This document shows, piece by piece, positions 7,962 to 17,904 of a stretch of DNA of 64,000 nucleotides (position 1 is its first letter; each line of letters begins with the position of its first letter). Origin of the DNA: Pseudomonas baltica (GTDB lineage: Bacteria > Pseudomonadota > Gammaproteobacteria > Pseudomonadales > Pseudomonadaceae); the NCBI RefSeq assembly GCF_031880315.1, contig NZ_CP134771.1, positions 2,418,001-2,482,000 of the forward strand, given 5' to 3'. A program made the position numbers and the translations under genes. The notes beneath the pieces are model-generated. The model was not told the DNA's origin and did no database searches. It saw only the letters and a program-made list of their open reading frames with translations.

Positions 7962-8029
7962 TTTGCTGCAAACCCCGTGCTACCCGGCCCCAGGATGCCA
8001 CGGCCCTCTGCACACACCACGAGCCCGTC

Positions 8030-8728
8030 ATGCCTGCCCCCGCCCCTATTCTGATCACCGGCGCCAGCCAGCGCATCGGTTTGCATTGCGCACTGCGCCT
8101 GCTGGAACAGGGGCAGCCGGTCATCGCCAGCTATCGCAGCGAACGCCCTGGGGTAAAGCAGTTGCAGGCCGCCGGCGCGCAAACGCTGTTTGCCGATTTC
8201 GCCACCGAGGCCGGCATCGAAGCCTTCATTGCCACGCTCAAGGCCACCACGCCGACGCTACGCGCCATCGTCCACAACGCATCGCTGTGGCTGACCGACG
8301 ACGCCGAGGACGCGCTGCAACGCATGCTCAATGTGCACCTGCGCGCCCCTTACCTGATCAACCTGCACTGCGCCGAGCTGCTCCAGCACGGCGGCCCGGC
8401 CGACATCATCCATATCAGCGACGATGTCACCCGCAAGGGCAGTGCCCGACACATCGGCTACTGCGCCAGCAAAGCCGGCCTCGATAGCCTGACCCTGTCA
8501 TTCGCCGCTCGCTTGGCCCCGGCGATCAAGGTCAACGGTATCGCCCCCGCACTGATCCAGTTCAATCCCGATGACGATGCGGCCTATCGAGCCAAAGCCC
8601 TGAGCAAATCGGCCCTGGGCATCGAGCCCGGCGCTGAAGTGATCTACCAGAGCCTGCGCTATCTGCTCGACAATCCCTACGTCACCGGAACCACTCTGCC
8701 CGTCAACGGCGGCCGCCATCTGAAATAA
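8030..8728 (+). CDS. folM: Dihydromonapterin reductase FolM
   Basis: A 232-aa short-chain dehydrogenase. The cofactor loop TGASQRIG is at residues ~8-15, Asn is in the NAS motif, and the catalytic YCASK is at ~144-148. The family makes tetrahydromonapterin from dihydromonapterin with NADPH and has weak dihydrofolate reductase activity. It is followed by folE (24-bp gap) and folX (overlap), forming one three-step pterin operon. The Shine-Dalgarno is weak (CGAG). Tetrahydromonapterin is the cofactor of phenylalanine hydroxylase in pseudomonads. Confidence 0.92.
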   Translation: MPAPAPILITGASQRIGLHCALRLLEQGQPVIASYRSERPGVKQLQAAGAQTLFADFATEAGIEAFIATLKATTPTLRAIVHNASLWLTDDAEDALQRMLNVHLRAPYLINLHCAELLQHGGPADIIHISDDVTRKGSARHIGYCASKAGLDSLTLSFAARLAPAIKVNGIAPALIQFNPDDDAAYRAKALSKSALGIEPGAEVIYQSLRYLLDNPYVTGTTLPVNGGRHLK

Positions 8729-8752
8729 AGCGCCCGCGAGGATGACCCTGCG

Positions 8753-9316
8753 ATGACTTCCAATCTGCCAGACCACTACCGTGAAATTCTCAGGAAGCTG
8801 GGCGAAGACCCGGACCGCGAAGGACTGCGCGACACCCCCAAACGCGCCGCGAAGGCCATGCAATACCTGTGTCACGGCTACACCCAGACGGTCGAGGAGA
8901 TCGTCAACGGCGCGCTGTTCGCCTCCGACAACGACGAGATGGTGATCGTCAAGGACATCGAGCTCTACTCGTTGTGCGAACATCACCTGCTGCCCTTTAT
9001 CGGCAAGGCGCACGTGGCCTACATTCCAACGGGTAAAGTGGTGGGGCTGTCGAAAATCGCCCGCATCGTCGACATGTTCGCCCGGCGTCTGCAGATCCAG
9101 GAAAACCTGACCCGCGAAATCGCCGACGCCATACAGAGCGTTACCGCAGCTTCCGGCGTGGCGGTAGTGATCGAGGCCAAGCACATGTGCATGATGATGC
9201 GCGGCGTGGAAAAACAGAACTCGCTGATGAATACCTCGGTGATGCTCGGCGCCTTTCGCGAGTCGAGCACCACTCGCCAGGAATTTCTGCAATTGATTCG
9301 ACGGAGTAACGATTAA
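8753..9316 (+). CDS. folE: GTP cyclohydrolase I FolE
   Basis: A 187-aa type I GTP cyclohydrolase that makes 7,8-dihydroneopterin triphosphate from GTP. The zinc ligands are in CEHHLLPF (residues ~76-83) and in [11 protein letters not shown] near residue 145. GAGGAT precedes the ATG by about 10 bp. Its TAA overlaps the ATG of folX by one base. It supplies the substrate for FolX and for folate synthesis. In this operon it is likely the monapterin-dedicated copy, controlled by light if the upstream box works; another folE could exist elsewhere in the genome. Confidence 0.96.
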   Translation: MTSNLPDHYREILRKLGEDPDREGLRDTPKRAAKAMQYLCHGYTQTVEEIVNGALFASDNDEMVIVKDIELYSLCEHHLLPFIGKAHVAYIPTGKVVGLSKIARIVDMFARRLQIQENLTREIADAIQSVTAASGVAVVIEAKHMCMMMRGVEKQNSLMNTSVMLGAFRESSTTRQEFLQLIRRSND

Positions 9317-9687
9317 TGCCACAACTGGAGCCAGGCACTGCGCGCATCCGGGTCAAGGATCTGCGCTTGCGCACGTTTATCGGCATCAACGAAGACGAGA
9401 TCGTCAACAAGCAAGATGTGCTGATCAACCTCACCATCCTCTACCCGGCCCAGGAGGCCGTGCGCGACAACGACATCGATCACGCCCTCAACTACCGCAC
9501 CATCACCAAGGCGGTGATTCAGCACGTCGAGGGCAATCGCTTCGCCCTGCTCGAGCGCCTGACTCAGGAGTTGCTCGACCTGGTCATGCAGCACGAGGCC
9601 GTGCGGTACGCCGAGGTCGAGGTCGACAAGCCTCACGCGCTGCGCTTTGCCGAATCGGTATCGATCACCCTCGCCGCCCAGCGCTGA
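9316..9687 (+). CDS. folX: Dihydroneopterin triphosphate 2'-epimerase FolX
   Basis: A 123-aa protein of the FolB/FolX tunnelling fold. [18 protein letters not shown] and the C-terminal [16 protein letters not shown] are typical of FolX, which converts dihydroneopterin triphosphate to dihydromonapterin triphosphate. FolB dihydroneopterin aldolases carry an EREKKQ segment here that is absent, so FolX is preferred. The start codon overlaps the folE stop. It is the third gene of folM-folE-folX. Confidence 0.92.
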   Translation: MPQLEPGTARIRVKDLRLRTFIGINEDEIVNKQDVLINLTILYPAQEAVRDNDIDHALNYRTITKAVIQHVEGNRFALLERLTQELLDLVMQHEAVRYAEVEVDKPHALRFAESVSITLAAQR

Positions 9688-9787
9688 TCGCCGCTGGGGC
9701 ATTGCCGCCCCGGCCTGCGACTCTTATCATCGCGCCTTCGATAATTCACTTCAGCGCCGCCACAGGCGCTGCTCGCGAGGAGCCAAC

Positions 9788-10084
9788 ATGACTGATCAAC
9801 AACGCCTGGAGCTCGAAGCCGCCGCGTTCCGCCGACTGGTCGCACATCTGGGCAACCGCACCGACGTGCAGAACATCGATCTGATGAACCTCTCGGGCTT
9901 TTGCCGCAATTGCCTGTCCAAATGGTACAAGGCCGCCGCCGACGAGCGCGCCATCGAGGTCAGCCTCGATGACGCCCGCGAGGTGGTGTACGGCATGCCG
10001 TATAACGAGTGGAAGTCCCTTTATCAGAAAGAAGCGAGCGCCGAGCAGTCCGCCGCGTTCGCCAAAGGCAAACCTCAAGCGTAA
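9788..10084 (+). CDS. DUF1244 family protein
   Basis: A 98-aa cytosolic protein matching the conserved DUF1244 family: FRRLVAHLGNRTDVQNIDLM, then GFCRNCLSKWYKAAAD with its CxxC pair, and YGMPYNEWKSLYQ. GAGGAG lies 7 bp before the ATG. It is 100 bp downstream of folX and could be read from the same promoter. The function is unknown. It is convergent with the hydroxyacid dehydrogenase gene, with only 13 bp between stop codons. Confidence 0.85.
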   Translation: MTDQQRLELEAAAFRRLVAHLGNRTDVQNIDLMNLSGFCRNCLSKWYKAAADERAIEVSLDDAREVVYGMPYNEWKSLYQKEASAEQSAAFAKGKPQA

Positions 10085-10097
10085 CGTCGGCGCCGCC

Positions 10098-11054
10098 TCA
10101 GGCCGTCACGCTATTGGCCGGGACCTTGCCGGCCAAGGCATCCGCCAGACTCGCAAGTACCATCTCGCCCATGCGCGTGCGGGTCTGTACGGTCGCGCTG
10201 GCGCGGTGCGGTTGCAGCACCACGTTCTCGCGGGCAAACAGGCTCTCGGGCACCCGCGGTTCATCGACGAACACGTCCAGGCCAGCGCCGGCGATAGTGC
10301 CCGCCTGCAAAGCGGCGAGCAGATCGGGCTCGTTGACCAGCCGGCCACGGGCGACATTGATCAGATACCCTTCAGCACCCAGAGCCTCCAGCACGCCCGC
10401 ATCGATCAGGCCCTCGGCCTTGTCGGCGGCGGCCGCGACGATGAGCGCATCGCTGCCCCGTGCCAGCTCGAGCAGGTCGGCAACAAAGGTGTGCGGCACG
10501 TCGTCCATGGCGCGCAAGTCGGTGTAACTGATCGGGCAGCCAAACGCTGCCGCCCGAGTGGCCACCGCACGTCCTACGCGCCCCATGCCGACGATGCCCA
10601 CGCGCAGGCCGCTGACCTGACGCGCCAGGGGCAAGGGCGCCAGTGGCGTGGCGGTGGTCGCCCACTGGCCGCTGCGCACATAGCGGTCACTGGTGCACAG
10701 GCCGCGGCACACGCCGATCAGCAACCCCATGGCGAGGTCAGCGACATCTTCGGTCAAGGCCCCCAGGGTGGCCGTGACATGGATGCCACGGTCGCGGGCA
10801 TAGGCCAGGTCCACCGCATCAGTGCCCACGCCATTGACCGCCACCACTTCGAGCTGCGGCAACTGCGCCATCACTTCCCGGGTAATACCGGTATGGCCGC
10901 CGGTGACCACGCCGCGCACGTTGCCGCCCACTTCACGCAGGTAGGCTGGCTTGTCGGTCTGCAGGTAGTAGGGATGCACGGTGTACAAGGCTTCAAGCTG
11001 CTCGCGCACGTGGGGGATGAGGATGGGGCTAAGTTGCAGAACTTCAGGCTTCAT
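10098..11054 (-). CDS. D-isomer-specific 2-hydroxyacid dehydrogenase
   Basis: A 318-aa NAD(P)H-dependent dehydrogenase. The Rossmann motif is VGIVGMGRVGRAVATRA (residues ~150-166). The catalytic Arg is in NVARGRLV, the Glu in DEPRVP and the His in LQPHRASA, giving the full R/E/H triad. Closest relatives in annotation are glyoxylate/hydroxypyruvate reductases. The start is the ATG at 11052-11054 behind GGAGA. It is the last gene of a four-gene minus-strand set (MFS, FAH hydrolase, SDR, this gene), so it probably reduces a keto acid released by that pathway. Confidence 0.88.
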   Translation of the reverse strand: MKPEVLQLSPILIPHVREQLEALYTVHPYYLQTDKPAYLREVGGNVRGVVTGGHTGITREVMAQLPQLEVVAVNGVGTDAVDLAYARDRGIHVTATLGALTEDVADLAMGLLIGVCRGLCTSDRYVRSGQWATTATPLAPLPLARQVSGLRVGIVGMGRVGRAVATRAAAFGCPISYTDLRAMDDVPHTFVADLLELARGSDALIVAAAADKAEGLIDAGVLEALGAEGYLINVARGRLVNEPDLLAALQAGTIAGAGLDVFVDEPRVPESLFARENVVLQPHRASATVQTRTRMGEMVLASLADALAGKVPANSVTA

Positions 11055-11080
11055 GAACGAAATCTCCAGGCGAAAAGGGC

Positions 11081-11851
11081 TCAGCCGCGACCAACAAATG
11101 GCATGTTGGTGGCCATCACCGTCATGTTCAGCACGTTGGCCGACAGCGGCAGCGAGGCCATGTAACGCACCGCTCCGGCGATGTGCTCGACATCGCACAT
11201 GGGCTCGGTGGCCATGGTGCCGTTGGCCTGGCGCACGCCTTTGGTCATGCGCTGCGACAGCTCGGTCAGAGCGTTGCCGATGTCGATCTGGCTGCAGGCG
11301 ATATTGAATTCGCGCCCGTCCAGGGCCAGGCTCTTGGTCAACCCCAGCACCGCATGCTTGCTGGCCGTGTAGGGCGCGGTGAAGGGCCGCGGGGTATGGG
11401 CCGAGATCGAACCATTGTTGATGATCCGCCCTCCCTGAGGCTGCTGGCGGCGCATCAGTTCGAAGGCGCCGCGGCTGCACAGGTACACACCGGTCACGTT
11501 GGTATTGATGACGTCCAGCCAGTTCTGCACCGGCAGTTCGTCCATCGGCACTGCGGGGGCGTTGATACCCGCGTTGTTGAAAATCACATCGAGGCGGCCA
11601 TAGACCTCCTCGACACTCGCGAACAGCGCATCGACGCTGGCCGGATCGCGAACATCCGTCGGTATGGCGATGGCCTCGCCACCTTGGGCGCGGATCTCCT
11701 CGACCAGCGTCTGCAGTGGCTCGGGGCGGCGCCCGGCCAGAGCCAGACGATAACCGTCAGCCATCAAGGCGAGCGTCACGGCGCGACCGACCCCGCTGCC
11801 GGCGCCGGTGACCAGCGCGATTTTTGCGGAAGAATCAGTGTTGTTGGACAT
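11081..11851 (-). CDS. SDR family oxidoreductase
   Basis: A 256-aa classical short-chain dehydrogenase: [10 protein letters not shown] at residues ~16-25, NNAG at ~91, the serine in NNGSISAHT and YTASK at ~162-166. AAGGAG precedes the ATG. It lies between the FAH hydrolase and the hydroxyacid dehydrogenase with gaps of 26-36 bp, indicating one operon. The combination with an FAH hydrolase suggests oxidation of a hydroxy or 2-keto-3-deoxy acid before C-C cleavage; the substrate is not determined. Confidence 0.88.
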   Translation of the reverse strand: MSNNTDSSAKIALVTGAGSGVGRAVTLALMADGYRLALAGRRPEPLQTLVEEIRAQGGEAIAIPTDVRDPASVDALFASVEEVYGRLDVIFNNAGINAPAVPMDELPVQNWLDVINTNVTGVYLCSRGAFELMRRQQPQGGRIINNGSISAHTPRPFTAPYTASKHAVLGLTKSLALDGREFNIACSQIDIGNALTELSQRMTKGVRQANGTMATEPMCDVEHIAGAVRYMASLPLSANVLNMTVMATNMPFVGRG

Positions 11852-11886
11852 TGTAATGACTCCTTGGCGTAAAAATGATCAAAGCT

Positions 11887-12582
11887 TCAGCGTGTGGGCC
11901 GTTGGCCCACGCGCACTTGCAATCTGGCGATACCCTCGATGCCTGCGCTGATCAGATCGCCCGGCTGCAGCGGCTCGACCCCCGGTGGCGTGCCGGTCAT
12001 GATCAAGTCGCCCGCCTCCAGGCGCAGCGAGCGTGACAGCTGGCTGACCACCTCGGCGACCGACCAGATCTGCGCCTCGAGATCGGAGCGCTGGCGCTCG
12101 ATGCCATTGACCGCCAGCCACAACGCCCCTTGTTGGGGATGGCCAATACGGGCGCTGGGCACGATGGGCGTGACCGGCGCCGAGGCATCGAACGCCTTGG
12201 CGGCCTCCCATGGCTGGCCGGCAGCCTTGGCCGCCATCTGCAGATCGCGGCGCGTCATGTCCAGCCCTGCGGCGTAACCCCACACGTGCTCCAGCGCGCG
12301 CGCCTCGGGGATATCCACGCCGCCGATGCCGATCGCCACGACCAATTCGATTTCCGGGCAGAACTCGTCGGTCTGTACCGGGAAGTCCACGCGCGCGGTG
12401 GCTTCGACCACGGCACTGGCGGGCTTCATGAAAAACAGCGGAAAGCTGCGTGGCGCGGCCACGGCGTCGCCCCACAGATAGTTGCGGCCCAGGCAGAAAA
12501 CTCGCGCCACGGGAAACCGCTGAGTGCTGCCGTCCACGGGCAGGCTGCTCACTGCCGGGGGAGCAATCACATAGTCGTTCAT
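11887..12582 (-). CDS. Fumarylacetoacetate hydrolase family protein
   Basis: A 231-aa FAH-fold protein. FCLGRNYLWGDA is the N-terminal motif, the metal ligands are in PEIELVV (two Glu) and GLDMTRRD (Asp), and MTGTPPGV closes the active site. It resembles fumarylpyruvate hydrolases and FAHD1-type acylpyruvases that cleave 2,4-diketo acids to pyruvate. I chose the ATG at 12582 because AAGGA sits 6 bp before it, whereas the in-frame ATG at 12588 is too close to that site. It is the second gene of the island operon. Confidence 0.85.
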   Translation of the reverse strand: MNDYVIAPPAVSSLPVDGSTQRFPVARVFCLGRNYLWGDAVAAPRSFPLFFMKPASAVVEATARVDFPVQTDEFCPEIELVVAIGIGGVDIPEARALEHVWGYAAGLDMTRRDLQMAAKAAGQPWEAAKAFDASAPVTPIVPSARIGHPQQGALWLAVNGIERQRSDLEAQIWSVAEVVSQLSRSLRLEAGDLIMTGTPPGVEPLQPGDLISAGIEGIARLQVRVGQRPTR

Positions 12583-12697
12583 TATCATTCCTTGGCTAGA
12601 GTGCGGTGCTGGCTAAAGCCTAAGGCATGCCAGCACCGCAAAGTTGGACGATGCGGTGAGGAAACTGGACTTATCCAAGCTCCTCGCACACGGGGCT

Positions 12698-14098
12698 TCA
12701 GCGTGCCTGCAGGACGATCCGGTGCAGGCGCCCGAGCAACAGCGAATAGGACAGGCAACCGATCATGGCCACCGCGCCAATGAACCAGAAGGCCGCCGAG
12801 AACTTGCCGGTTTCATGCAGAATCCAGCCGATCACGATGGGCGTGACGATGCCGCCGATATTGGCCGCGAGGCTGGTGATGCCACCGGTGAGGCCGATCA
12901 GCTCCTTGGGTGCGACTTCCGAGACGGCCGCCCAGGAGGCCGATGCAATGCCTTGAGCGAAGAACGCCACGGTCAGCACCGCGATGCACAGCACGTTGGA
13001 GTCGGTAAAGTTGACCAGCACGATCGACATGCCCAGCGCCGAGCCCACGACCAGCGGCAGCTTGCGGGCGAACGACAGGCTCACCCCGCGGCGGATCAGC
13101 AAATCGGAGACAATCCCCGCCAACAGAATGCCGACCGTGGCACCAATGAACGGCAGTACCGCGAAGATCCCCACCTTGACCATGGTCAGGTGACGCTCCT
13201 CGATCAGGTAGGTCGGAAACCAGGTCAGGAAGAAATACAGCACCGAGGTGTTGGCGAACTTGCCGATACAGATGGCCCACACCTGGCGATAGCGAAACAG
13301 CTCGGTGATCTGCCGCCAGTTGAAGCGGGTGCGCTCCTGGCTGCTCCTGACCAGGCCGCCGCCGTCCTCGATATAGGCCAGCTCTTCAGGGCTGACTTTT
13401 TTGCAATTCAGCGGATCACGATAGACATACAGCCAGAAAACCCCGAACACGATGCCGACGATACCGGTGCTGTAGAACACGTGGCGCCAGTCGTAGGTGG
13501 TCGCCAGCCACAGCAGTGCGCCGGTGAACAACGCGGTGCCCAGATACTGGCCGCACACATAGATGCTGCTGGCCAGACCGCGCTCACGGGCCGGGAACCA
13601 CACCGTGACCGCACGGCTATTGGCGGGGAATGCAGGCGCTTCCATCGCACCGATGGCCAGACGCAGGCCGAACAGCGAAGCGAAGCCGCCCACCAAGCCC
13701 TGGCAAACGGTCACCGCCGACCAGGACACCAGCGACACGCCGTAGGTCACCCGCGAGCCGAAGCGGTCGGCAATAAAACCGGCCGGCACCAGCGCGAACG
13801 CGTAGGTCCAGGCGAAAGCCGAGAACACCAGGCCCATCTGCACCTTGTCGAGGCCCAGATCCTTGGCCATGAAGGGCGCGGCGATAGAGATATTAACCCG
13901 GTCGACGTAGTTGATGATCGTCGCTATCAACAGCAGCGAGAGCATGATCCAGCGCCGGCGCGTAGGCAGACGCGTACTGGCTGCGGCCTGTGGCGGGCTT
14001 CCAATGGTATTTTCGCGATTATCGACAAGGGGCACTGCGCCAGCGTGAACGCTCGCGCCAGAAGCCCGCAACACGGGACCTTCGGGACGACTCGACAT
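12698..14098 (-). CDS. MFS transporter, anion:cation symporter (ACS) family
   Basis: A 466-aa transporter with twelve predicted membrane helices. IINYVDRVNISIAAPFM in TM1, ADRFGSRVTYG after TM2 and the split N/C halves are typical of ACS members that import hexuronates, galactonate, glucarate or tartrate. The N-terminal ~45 residues are polar and unusually long. I chose the ATG at 14098 with GAGGA five bases upstream; the frame stays open to 14158. It is the first gene of the island operon and faces the AraC regulator, so it probably imports the substrate of the three enzymes. Confidence 0.88.
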   Translation of the reverse strand: MSSRPEGPVLRASGASVHAGAVPLVDNRENTIGSPPQAAASTRLPTRRRWIMLSLLLIATIINYVDRVNISIAAPFMAKDLGLDKVQMGLVFSAFAWTYAFALVPAGFIADRFGSRVTYGVSLVSWSAVTVCQGLVGGFASLFGLRLAIGAMEAPAFPANSRAVTVWFPARERGLASSIYVCGQYLGTALFTGALLWLATTYDWRHVFYSTGIVGIVFGVFWLYVYRDPLNCKKVSPEELAYIEDGGGLVRSSQERTRFNWRQITELFRYRQVWAICIGKFANTSVLYFFLTWFPTYLIEERHLTMVKVGIFAVLPFIGATVGILLAGIVSDLLIRRGVSLSFARKLPLVVGSALGMSIVLVNFTDSNVLCIAVLTVAFFAQGIASASWAAVSEVAPKELIGLTGGITSLAANIGGIVTPIVIGWILHETGKFSAAFWFIGAVAMIGCLSYSLLLGRLHRIVLQAR

Positions 14099-14499
14099 GA
14101 TATTCCTCATTATTTTTATTGAGTATCGAGTGCTGTGGCTGGCGTCAGACACCATCACAACATGGCCCTACGTTATCGTACAAGTTCGCCAAATCAATCG
14201 ATCGCTTATATTCTTTTATGCTTTAAAACAGATCGAAAGCTGCCAAGTACAAAAATAATATCAAGATAAAATTCGCCAATACGCATGTACGAAGTCGCCG
14301 TAAGTACTGAAATAGAGCCTTTTTTATGCATCAGTATTTTGCGCTTTTTTTGGATTTGACCGATCATCCGCCAGACCGGATTAATGCAAAAAGTTATCGG
14401 ACAAGCATCCATTAAATTTTCTCAAAACGCTCATTACCCCCTCGAATGCAAGCGCCGCTTCCCCTACCATGGTTGCCATACAAGAAAGGAAGCCTTTCC
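14099..14499. other. AT-rich divergent control region
   Basis: This 401-bp region contains no gene I trust and is visibly AT-richer than its surroundings, mainly between 14200 and 14360. It must carry the divergent promoters of the MFS operon and the AraC gene. The octamer TTCGCCAA occurs twice in the same orientation (14185-14192 and 14272-14279), each preceded by an A-rich triplet. The pair is a candidate for AraC-type half sites, although it is short. Confidence 0.45.
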
Positions 14500-15414
14500 A
14501 TGCAATTGACTTCTCGGGTGCCGACTTACGGCATGCAACAACGTAGCGAGCGGGCCGACTTTCATATCCGCGAGCAATTCGAGCGCAGCGCCGAGCCCGG
14601 CCCCCATCGTCACGAATATTTTCAGATCCAGGTCAATCTGGGCGGCGATACCGTGCAGCTCATTGGTGGCATCGAACGGCCATTTCCGCGCAACACCCTG
14701 GCGTTCATCCTGCCGCACCGTGTGCATTTCATCCCGCATCCGGTGGATGGCAAAGGCGTGGTGCTGAATTTTTCCCAGGAATTTCTGCTGCCGCATCTGC
14801 ACTGTGATCCACTCGATCTCGAAGATGTGTCGATTCAGCAGGCGCCGGAGCTGTCACCGTTTCGCTTTCAGCAGCAACTGGATTTCACGCTGGGCGACAG
14901 CGCGTTCGCTGAGGTGCTCGCGCTGCTGGAACGGATGCGCGGCCTCGACGGTTCGCGCCAGTTCGGCACCCGTGAAGGGCTCAAGGGCTGCCTGCTGCAA
15001 CTGATCGGTAGAGTCTGCCAGTTATACGCCGAGCCGTTGTTGGCCCTGGCCGGCAGCAACGCCGCGCAGGCTAGCCGCCGTGACGCACTGGGGCGTATGA
15101 CCGAGTATGTGCGCGAACACCTGGCCGATCCCGAGCTGGATTTAAAGAAGGTGGCTGCGGCAACCTACCTGTCCCCCAACTATTTGACCCACTGGCTGCG
15201 CAAGGAGATCGGCAAGAGTTTCAGCGAGTTGGTACTGGAGCGGCGCATGCACCTGGCGCGTCAGCTGCTGTTGACCGGCAGCAAGCCGGTGGGCGAGATC
15301 GCGCGGCTGTGTGGCTTTGCCGACGAGGCTTATTTCTCCCGGCGCTTTCGTCATGCCCACGGCTTGCCACCCGGTCAGTTCCGCCGCCAGCAGACGCAGT
15401 TACAGGTGCCCTGA
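14500..15414 (+). CDS. AraC family transcriptional regulator
   Basis: A 304-aa regulator. The N-terminal ~150 residues form a cupin-like sensing domain (GPHRHEYFQIQVNLGG, FILPHRVHFIP). The C-terminal ~100 residues hold two helix-turn-helix motifs: LDLKKVAAATYLSPNYLTHW and VGEIARLCGFADEAYFSRRF. The ATG at 14500 follows AAGGAAG by about 7 bp. It is divergent from the MFS/FAH/SDR/hydroxyacid dehydrogenase operon and is the obvious candidate activator. The inducer is unknown but is probably the transported acid. Confidence 0.88.
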   Translation: MQLTSRVPTYGMQQRSERADFHIREQFERSAEPGPHRHEYFQIQVNLGGDTVQLIGGIERPFPRNTLAFILPHRVHFIPHPVDGKGVVLNFSQEFLLPHLHCDPLDLEDVSIQQAPELSPFRFQQQLDFTLGDSAFAEVLALLERMRGLDGSRQFGTREGLKGCLLQLIGRVCQLYAEPLLALAGSNAAQASRRDALGRMTEYVREHLADPELDLKKVAAATYLSPNYLTHWLRKEIGKSFSELVLERRMHLARQLLLTGSKPVGEIARLCGFADEAYFSRRFRHAHGLPPGQFRRQQTQLQVP

Positions 15415-15523
15415 CCCGACTGACTTGATGTTTAAACAGCCATGGCGCGCGCGAAAAAGTTAATATAGGTAACCGATTGAAAACTTTCGCAAATATCCAT
15501 CCGTTAAGCAGGAGCCCACTGCC

Positions 15524-15865
15524 ATGACCGAAATCAACGCTTTCCGCGCCAGCCTCGAAACAGGCAGCAACCTATTTGCCGACACCTTGGCTTTCGTCGC
15601 CGAGCATTACGATTACACGCCTCAGGCATTCAACAACGGCAGTGTCGAAAACGCCGCCGGCCAGAACGAAGGCTCGTGCAAGACCATCGGCCTGGCCGTG
15701 CTCGAAGGCCTCAGCGACCAGGAAGTCCTGCTGGCATTCGGCGAGCACTATCGCTCGGTTGTGGCGACGCCCGATGGCAGCGACCACGGCAATATCCGCA
15801 ACCTGATCGCCCACGGCCTGGCCGGAGTGAAGTTCGCCGGGCAGCCGTTGAGCCGCAAGGGCTGA
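15524..15865 (+). CDS. HopJ type III effector family protein
   Basis: A 113-aa protein of the HopJ family: FVAEHYDYTPQAFNNG, then GQNEGSCKTIGLAVLEGLSD and GDHYRSV-like GEHYRSVVATPDG. Despite the name, these proteins are widespread in non-pathogenic pseudomonads and other bacteria, and there is no type III secretion context here, so a secreted role is doubtful. AGGAG lies 8 bp before the ATG. It is a single gene ended by the bidirectional terminator at 15882-15912. Confidence 0.85.
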   Translation: MTEINAFRASLETGSNLFADTLAFVAEHYDYTPQAFNNGSVENAAGQNEGSCKTIGLAVLEGLSDQEVLLAFGEHYRSVVATPDGSDHGNIRNLIAHGLAGVKFAGQPLSRKG

Positions 15866-15881
15866 ACTGAATTGCAGGCAT

Positions 15882-15912
15882 AAAAAAACCGGCTGTCGAT
15901 GGCCGGTTTTTT
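15882..15912. terminator. Bidirectional terminator, hopJ-like / trxB
   Basis: An A-run with ACCGGC pairs with GGCCGGT and a T-run across a short loop. T-runs occur on both strands, so it can end the convergent hopJ-like and trxB transcripts. Confidence 0.85.
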
Positions 15913-15958
15913 ATGTTCGGGGATATTCGCCAGCAGTACCGGCCCCACGCGAATCGGA

Positions 15959-16933
<975 letters not shown>

Positions 16934-17097
16934 CTATCGACCGGCCTTTGCATCGCCTGGGTCGCATCGCCGGATACCGGCGGAAAATAAAAAGGATCGA
17001 CGCAGCACTTGGGGAAGGCTTTATGTCGCCGATCCTGAAACTGTAGCCATATAGCTTTGAGGGCAGTATGGCGCAGGTGGATCACAACACCTCACCC

Positions 17098-17697
17098 TTA
17101 CAGGCTGGTGGCGTTCTCGGCCAGGTAATCGGCAACGCCCTTGGCGTCGGCCTTCATGCCTTTCTGACCTGGGCGCCAGCCGGCTGGGCACACTTCACCG
17201 TGTTGTTCGGTGAACTGCAGGGCTTCGACCAGGCGGACCATCTCGTCCACTTCGCGGCCCAGCGGCAGGTTGTTGACCACCTGGTGCTGCACCACGCCTT
17301 GCTGGTCGATCAGGAAGGACGCTCGCAGGGCCACGCCGTCTTCGTGCTCGATGCCGTAGGCGCGGGTGATCTCGTGCTTGACGTCGGCGACCATCGGGAA
17401 CTCGACGGCGCCGATGCCGCCTTTTTCGACCGGCGTGCTGCGCCAGGCGTAGTGAGTGAACTGCGAGTCGATCGACACACCCACCACTTCAACACCCAAC
17501 TCGCGGAATTTGCCGATGCGGTTGTTGTGGGCGATGATTTCGGATGGGCACACGAAGGTGAAGTCCAGCGGCCAGAAGAACAGCACAACGTACTTGCCCC
17601 TGAGCGATGACAACTTGAAGCTGTCGACGATCGAGCCATCACCCAGCACGGCCGGGGCGTCGAAGTCAGGGGCTTGTTTGTTGACCAGAATACTCAC
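17098..17697 (-). CDS. Typical 2-Cys peroxiredoxin (AhpC/TSA)
   Basis: A 199-aa peroxiredoxin. The peroxidatic Cys is in DFTFVCPSEI (residues ~45-54) and the resolving Cys in GEVCPAGW (~170). It removes peroxides using thioredoxin, which the neighbouring TrxB recycles. The start is GTG at 17697 with AAGGAG 6 bp upstream. The sequence is nearer to the AhpB/Prx1 group than to AhpC of the AhpF system. No OxyR box was worked out; its promoter is in 17698-17904. Confidence 0.93.
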   Translation of the reverse strand: MSILVNKQAPDFDAPAVLGDGSIVDSFKLSSLRGKYVVLFFWPLDFTFVCPSEIIAHNNRIGKFRELGVEVVGVSIDSQFTHYAWRSTPVEKGGIGAVEFPMVADVKHEITRAYGIEHEDGVALRASFLIDQQGVVQHQVVNNLPLGREVDEMVRLVEALQFTEQHGEVCPAGWRPGQKGMKADAKGVADYLAENATSL

Positions 17698-17904
17698 GCA
17701 ATCTCCTTGAGGCGTTGGCCTCGAAAGTTGATGGACTGAAGGGTTTCAAATTCGATGGGCACAGCTTAACGAGGTGCAGGCGATTAGTGAAATGCCCTTT
17801 TACAATTCGACCCATAGCGATGGGCTATCCATCCTTGGTAGCTTATCGCTCGCGTTCCCGCTACCACAGACGCCCGATTCCTGCGCACCATCGATGGAGC
17901 TCTA

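Noticed and set aside
15524..15865. A type III secretion effector locus suggested by the HopJ name
   Set aside because: No hrp box, chaperone or secretion gene is near, and the family is widespread in non-pathogens.
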